From contig CAZSTA010000037.1 in assembly GCA_964609495.1 (NCBI GenBank), positions 1 through 6,424 on the forward strand: a stretch of DNA of 6,424 bases. The letters are read 5' to 3'. A program made the translations under genes and the position numbers. The notes under the pieces are model-generated. The model worked only from the letters and a program-made list of their open reading frames with translations. It had not been told where the DNA came from and made no database searches. The stretch comes from CAZSTA01 sp964609495 [NCBI: uncultured bacterium]. GTDB lineage: Bacteria; CAZSTA01. Shown here piece after piece: positions 5,440-6,424 of this stretch (the first letter of the stretch is position 1; each line of letters begins with the position of its first letter).

Positions 5440-6424
5440 ATGAAACATTTAGTAAGGGAGGGGTTAGGTTTGACCATCCCAAAAGTGCCCGCTTGCAGTA
5501 AAGTGCTTCTATTAGTTGGGGGGCTCTGTGTAGCGGTCATGCTGTTTACGGGTCTGGTAAGTTTGCCAGCGCAGGCCCAAGCTTATATCTTCAGTGGCCA
5601 TGTCTACTGGGGTAGTCCCCCTGATACAAGTCAGGGCCTCGGTGACGTTACCATCGAACTTTACGGAGATCGGGACGAATGGCCTGAGGGCGGGCCGAAA
5701 ACTCTACTCGCAGCGACTATGACCAATGAGGCAGGCGAGTTTAGATTACATTGGCAGTCGAGAGACGTTGAGTTTCCCTACTATCATGTCATCGAGGTGG
5801 ATCCGCCCGATGCCGTCTCCACCGGTGCCCAAGCTGGGTCACCAGGCTACGTCAAGAACTTCGATGTGGTCTCCTATCTGGACATACCACCAGGTACCTA
5901 CGCAGATATCGCGTTCTGGGATCAGTATCCGCACGTGCCCCCGTCGCTGGGTGACGAGTTTCCCGAATTGGTAGTTGCAGAACTCGGCTTCAGTCCTCCG
6001 AAGCCCCAAGCTGGCGATGAACTGATCATCGAAGCAGTGATCGAGAACGCCGGCGATGCCCCAGCTGACGAGGTGTCAGTAGTGTTTAGAAACGATAGCT
6101 GGGAAGGGTGGGCAACTATTGAACATATCGCGGCTGGAGCACGAGCGATAGCCAGAATCGTTGAGACAGCTCCCGAGCCCGGCGAATACCTCGTGACTGC
6201 GATAGTCGATCCAGAGAACCTGATCAAAGAGCACAATGAGCAAAACAACGAAGCACGGGAAATTATGGTGGTGATTGGAGGGCCACTTGCCGAGGGCTGG
6301 TGCTGTAAAGACGCCCAGGTGTTCTCTTCCTCCGAGCCCGAATGTCGCGAAGAGGAAGGTAGCTTCTTCTCCACCGAGGAAGAAGCCCGGGAGTATTGCC
6401 AGCCTGAGGAACTTCGTAGGGGCT
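5440..6424 (+). CDS. Secreted CARDB-domain protein with Cys-rich tail, incomplete at the right edge
   Basis: The first 328 codons run without a stop to the window edge. A Sec signal peptide is clear: basic N-terminus with K2, R6, K15 and K21, hydrophobic core at about 22-40, then S-L-P-A-Q-A-Q-A with likely cleavage after A46 or A48. Residues 49-160 start with Y-I-F-S-G-H-V-Y-W and contain G-D-V-T-I-E-L-Y and T-N-E-A-G-E-F-R, resembling carboxypeptidase-regulatory or SdrD-B-like beta-sandwich domains. Residues 175-278 match a CARDB adhesion-type domain: ELVVAELGFSPPKPQAGDEL, I-E-N-A-G-D-A-P-A-D-E-V, and the closing N-L-I-K-E-H-N-E-Q-N-N-E-A. A tail from 287 has G-W-C-C-K-D, C302 and C320. G+C is higher than in upstream genes. 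It is probably a surface or envelope adhesion or structural protein; the partner is unknown. Confidence 0.85.
   Translation, partial: MKHLVREGLGLTIPKVPACSKVLLLVGGLCVAVMLFTGLVSLPAQAQAYIFSGHVYWGSPPDTSQGLGDVTIELYGDRDEWPEGGPKTLLAATMTNEAGEFRLHWQSRDVEFPYYHVIEVDPPDAVSTGAQAGSPGYVKNFDVVSYLDIPPGTYADIAFWDQYPHVPPSLGDEFPELVVAELGFSPPKPQAGDELIIEAVIENAGDAPADEVSVVFRNDSWEGWATIEHIAAGARAIARIVETAPEPGEYLVTAIVDPENLIKEHNEQNNEAREIMVVIGGPLAEGWCCKDAQVFSSSEPECREEEGSFFSTEEEAREYCQPEELRRG

Noticed and set aside
5922-6374. 150-residue open frame on the minus strand within the secreted protein gene
   Set aside because: It is Ser/Pro-rich, low-complexity antisense sequence without family motifs. The plus-strand frame has a signal peptide and a CARDB domain.
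1-6424. CRISPR arrays, tRNA or rRNA genes, insertion sequences, phage or defence genes
   Set aside because: I saw no direct-repeat arrays, cloverleaf sequences, transposase motifs or terminal inverted repeats anywhere in the window.

Overview
The window comes from a bacterium of moderate-to-low G+C content (about 40-45% in the sampled genes). It has clear sigma-70-type promoters, strong AGGAGG-type ribosome sites, and many ATA and AGG/AGA codons. The gene set fits an uncultured, probably anaerobic lineage: a bacterial CysE, a short archaeal-type nicotinate phosphoribosyltransferase, a NifU/IscU scaffold and several small zinc-ribbon proteins. I cannot name the phylum from the sequence alone.

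Layout. (1) Positions 1-1092, minus strand: an inosine-uridine-type nucleoside hydrolase is followed 18 bases later by the start of a second gene that runs off the left edge. (2) Positions 1093-1356: a divergent control region. It has a leftward extended -10 promoter and a rightward promoter with perfect consensus boxes. A perfect 13-base palindrome sits over the predicted rightward transcription start. (3) Positions 1357-2603, plus strand: a MarR-family regulator with a C-terminal Cys/His cluster, then serine acetyltransferase (cysE). (4) Positions 2642-5147, plus strand: a second strong promoter, then five closely spaced genes. These are a nicotinamidase-type hydrolase, nicotinate phosphoribosyltransferase, an FmdB-type zinc ribbon protein, an Fe-S cluster scaffold (IscU/NifU type), and a double zinc ribbon protein. 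(5) Positions 5148-5439: about 290 bases with no convincing gene. (6) From 5440 to the right edge: the first 328 codons of a secreted protein. It has a signal peptide, a beta-sandwich-like region, a CARDB domain and a Cys-rich tail. It is visibly richer in G+C than the genes to its left.

How the genes may work together. The two plus-strand units join cysteine supply (CysE makes O-acetylserine), Fe-S cluster assembly (cysteine is the sulfur source) and NAD salvage from nicotinamide via nicotinate. The regulator at the head carries a CxxCxxxHxxxC motif that could sense metal, redox state or an Fe-S cluster. The enzymes are familiar. The less explained parts are this regulator with its start-site palindrome, the two Cys-rich mini-proteins flanking the scaffold gene, and the secreted Cys-tailed CARDB protein.
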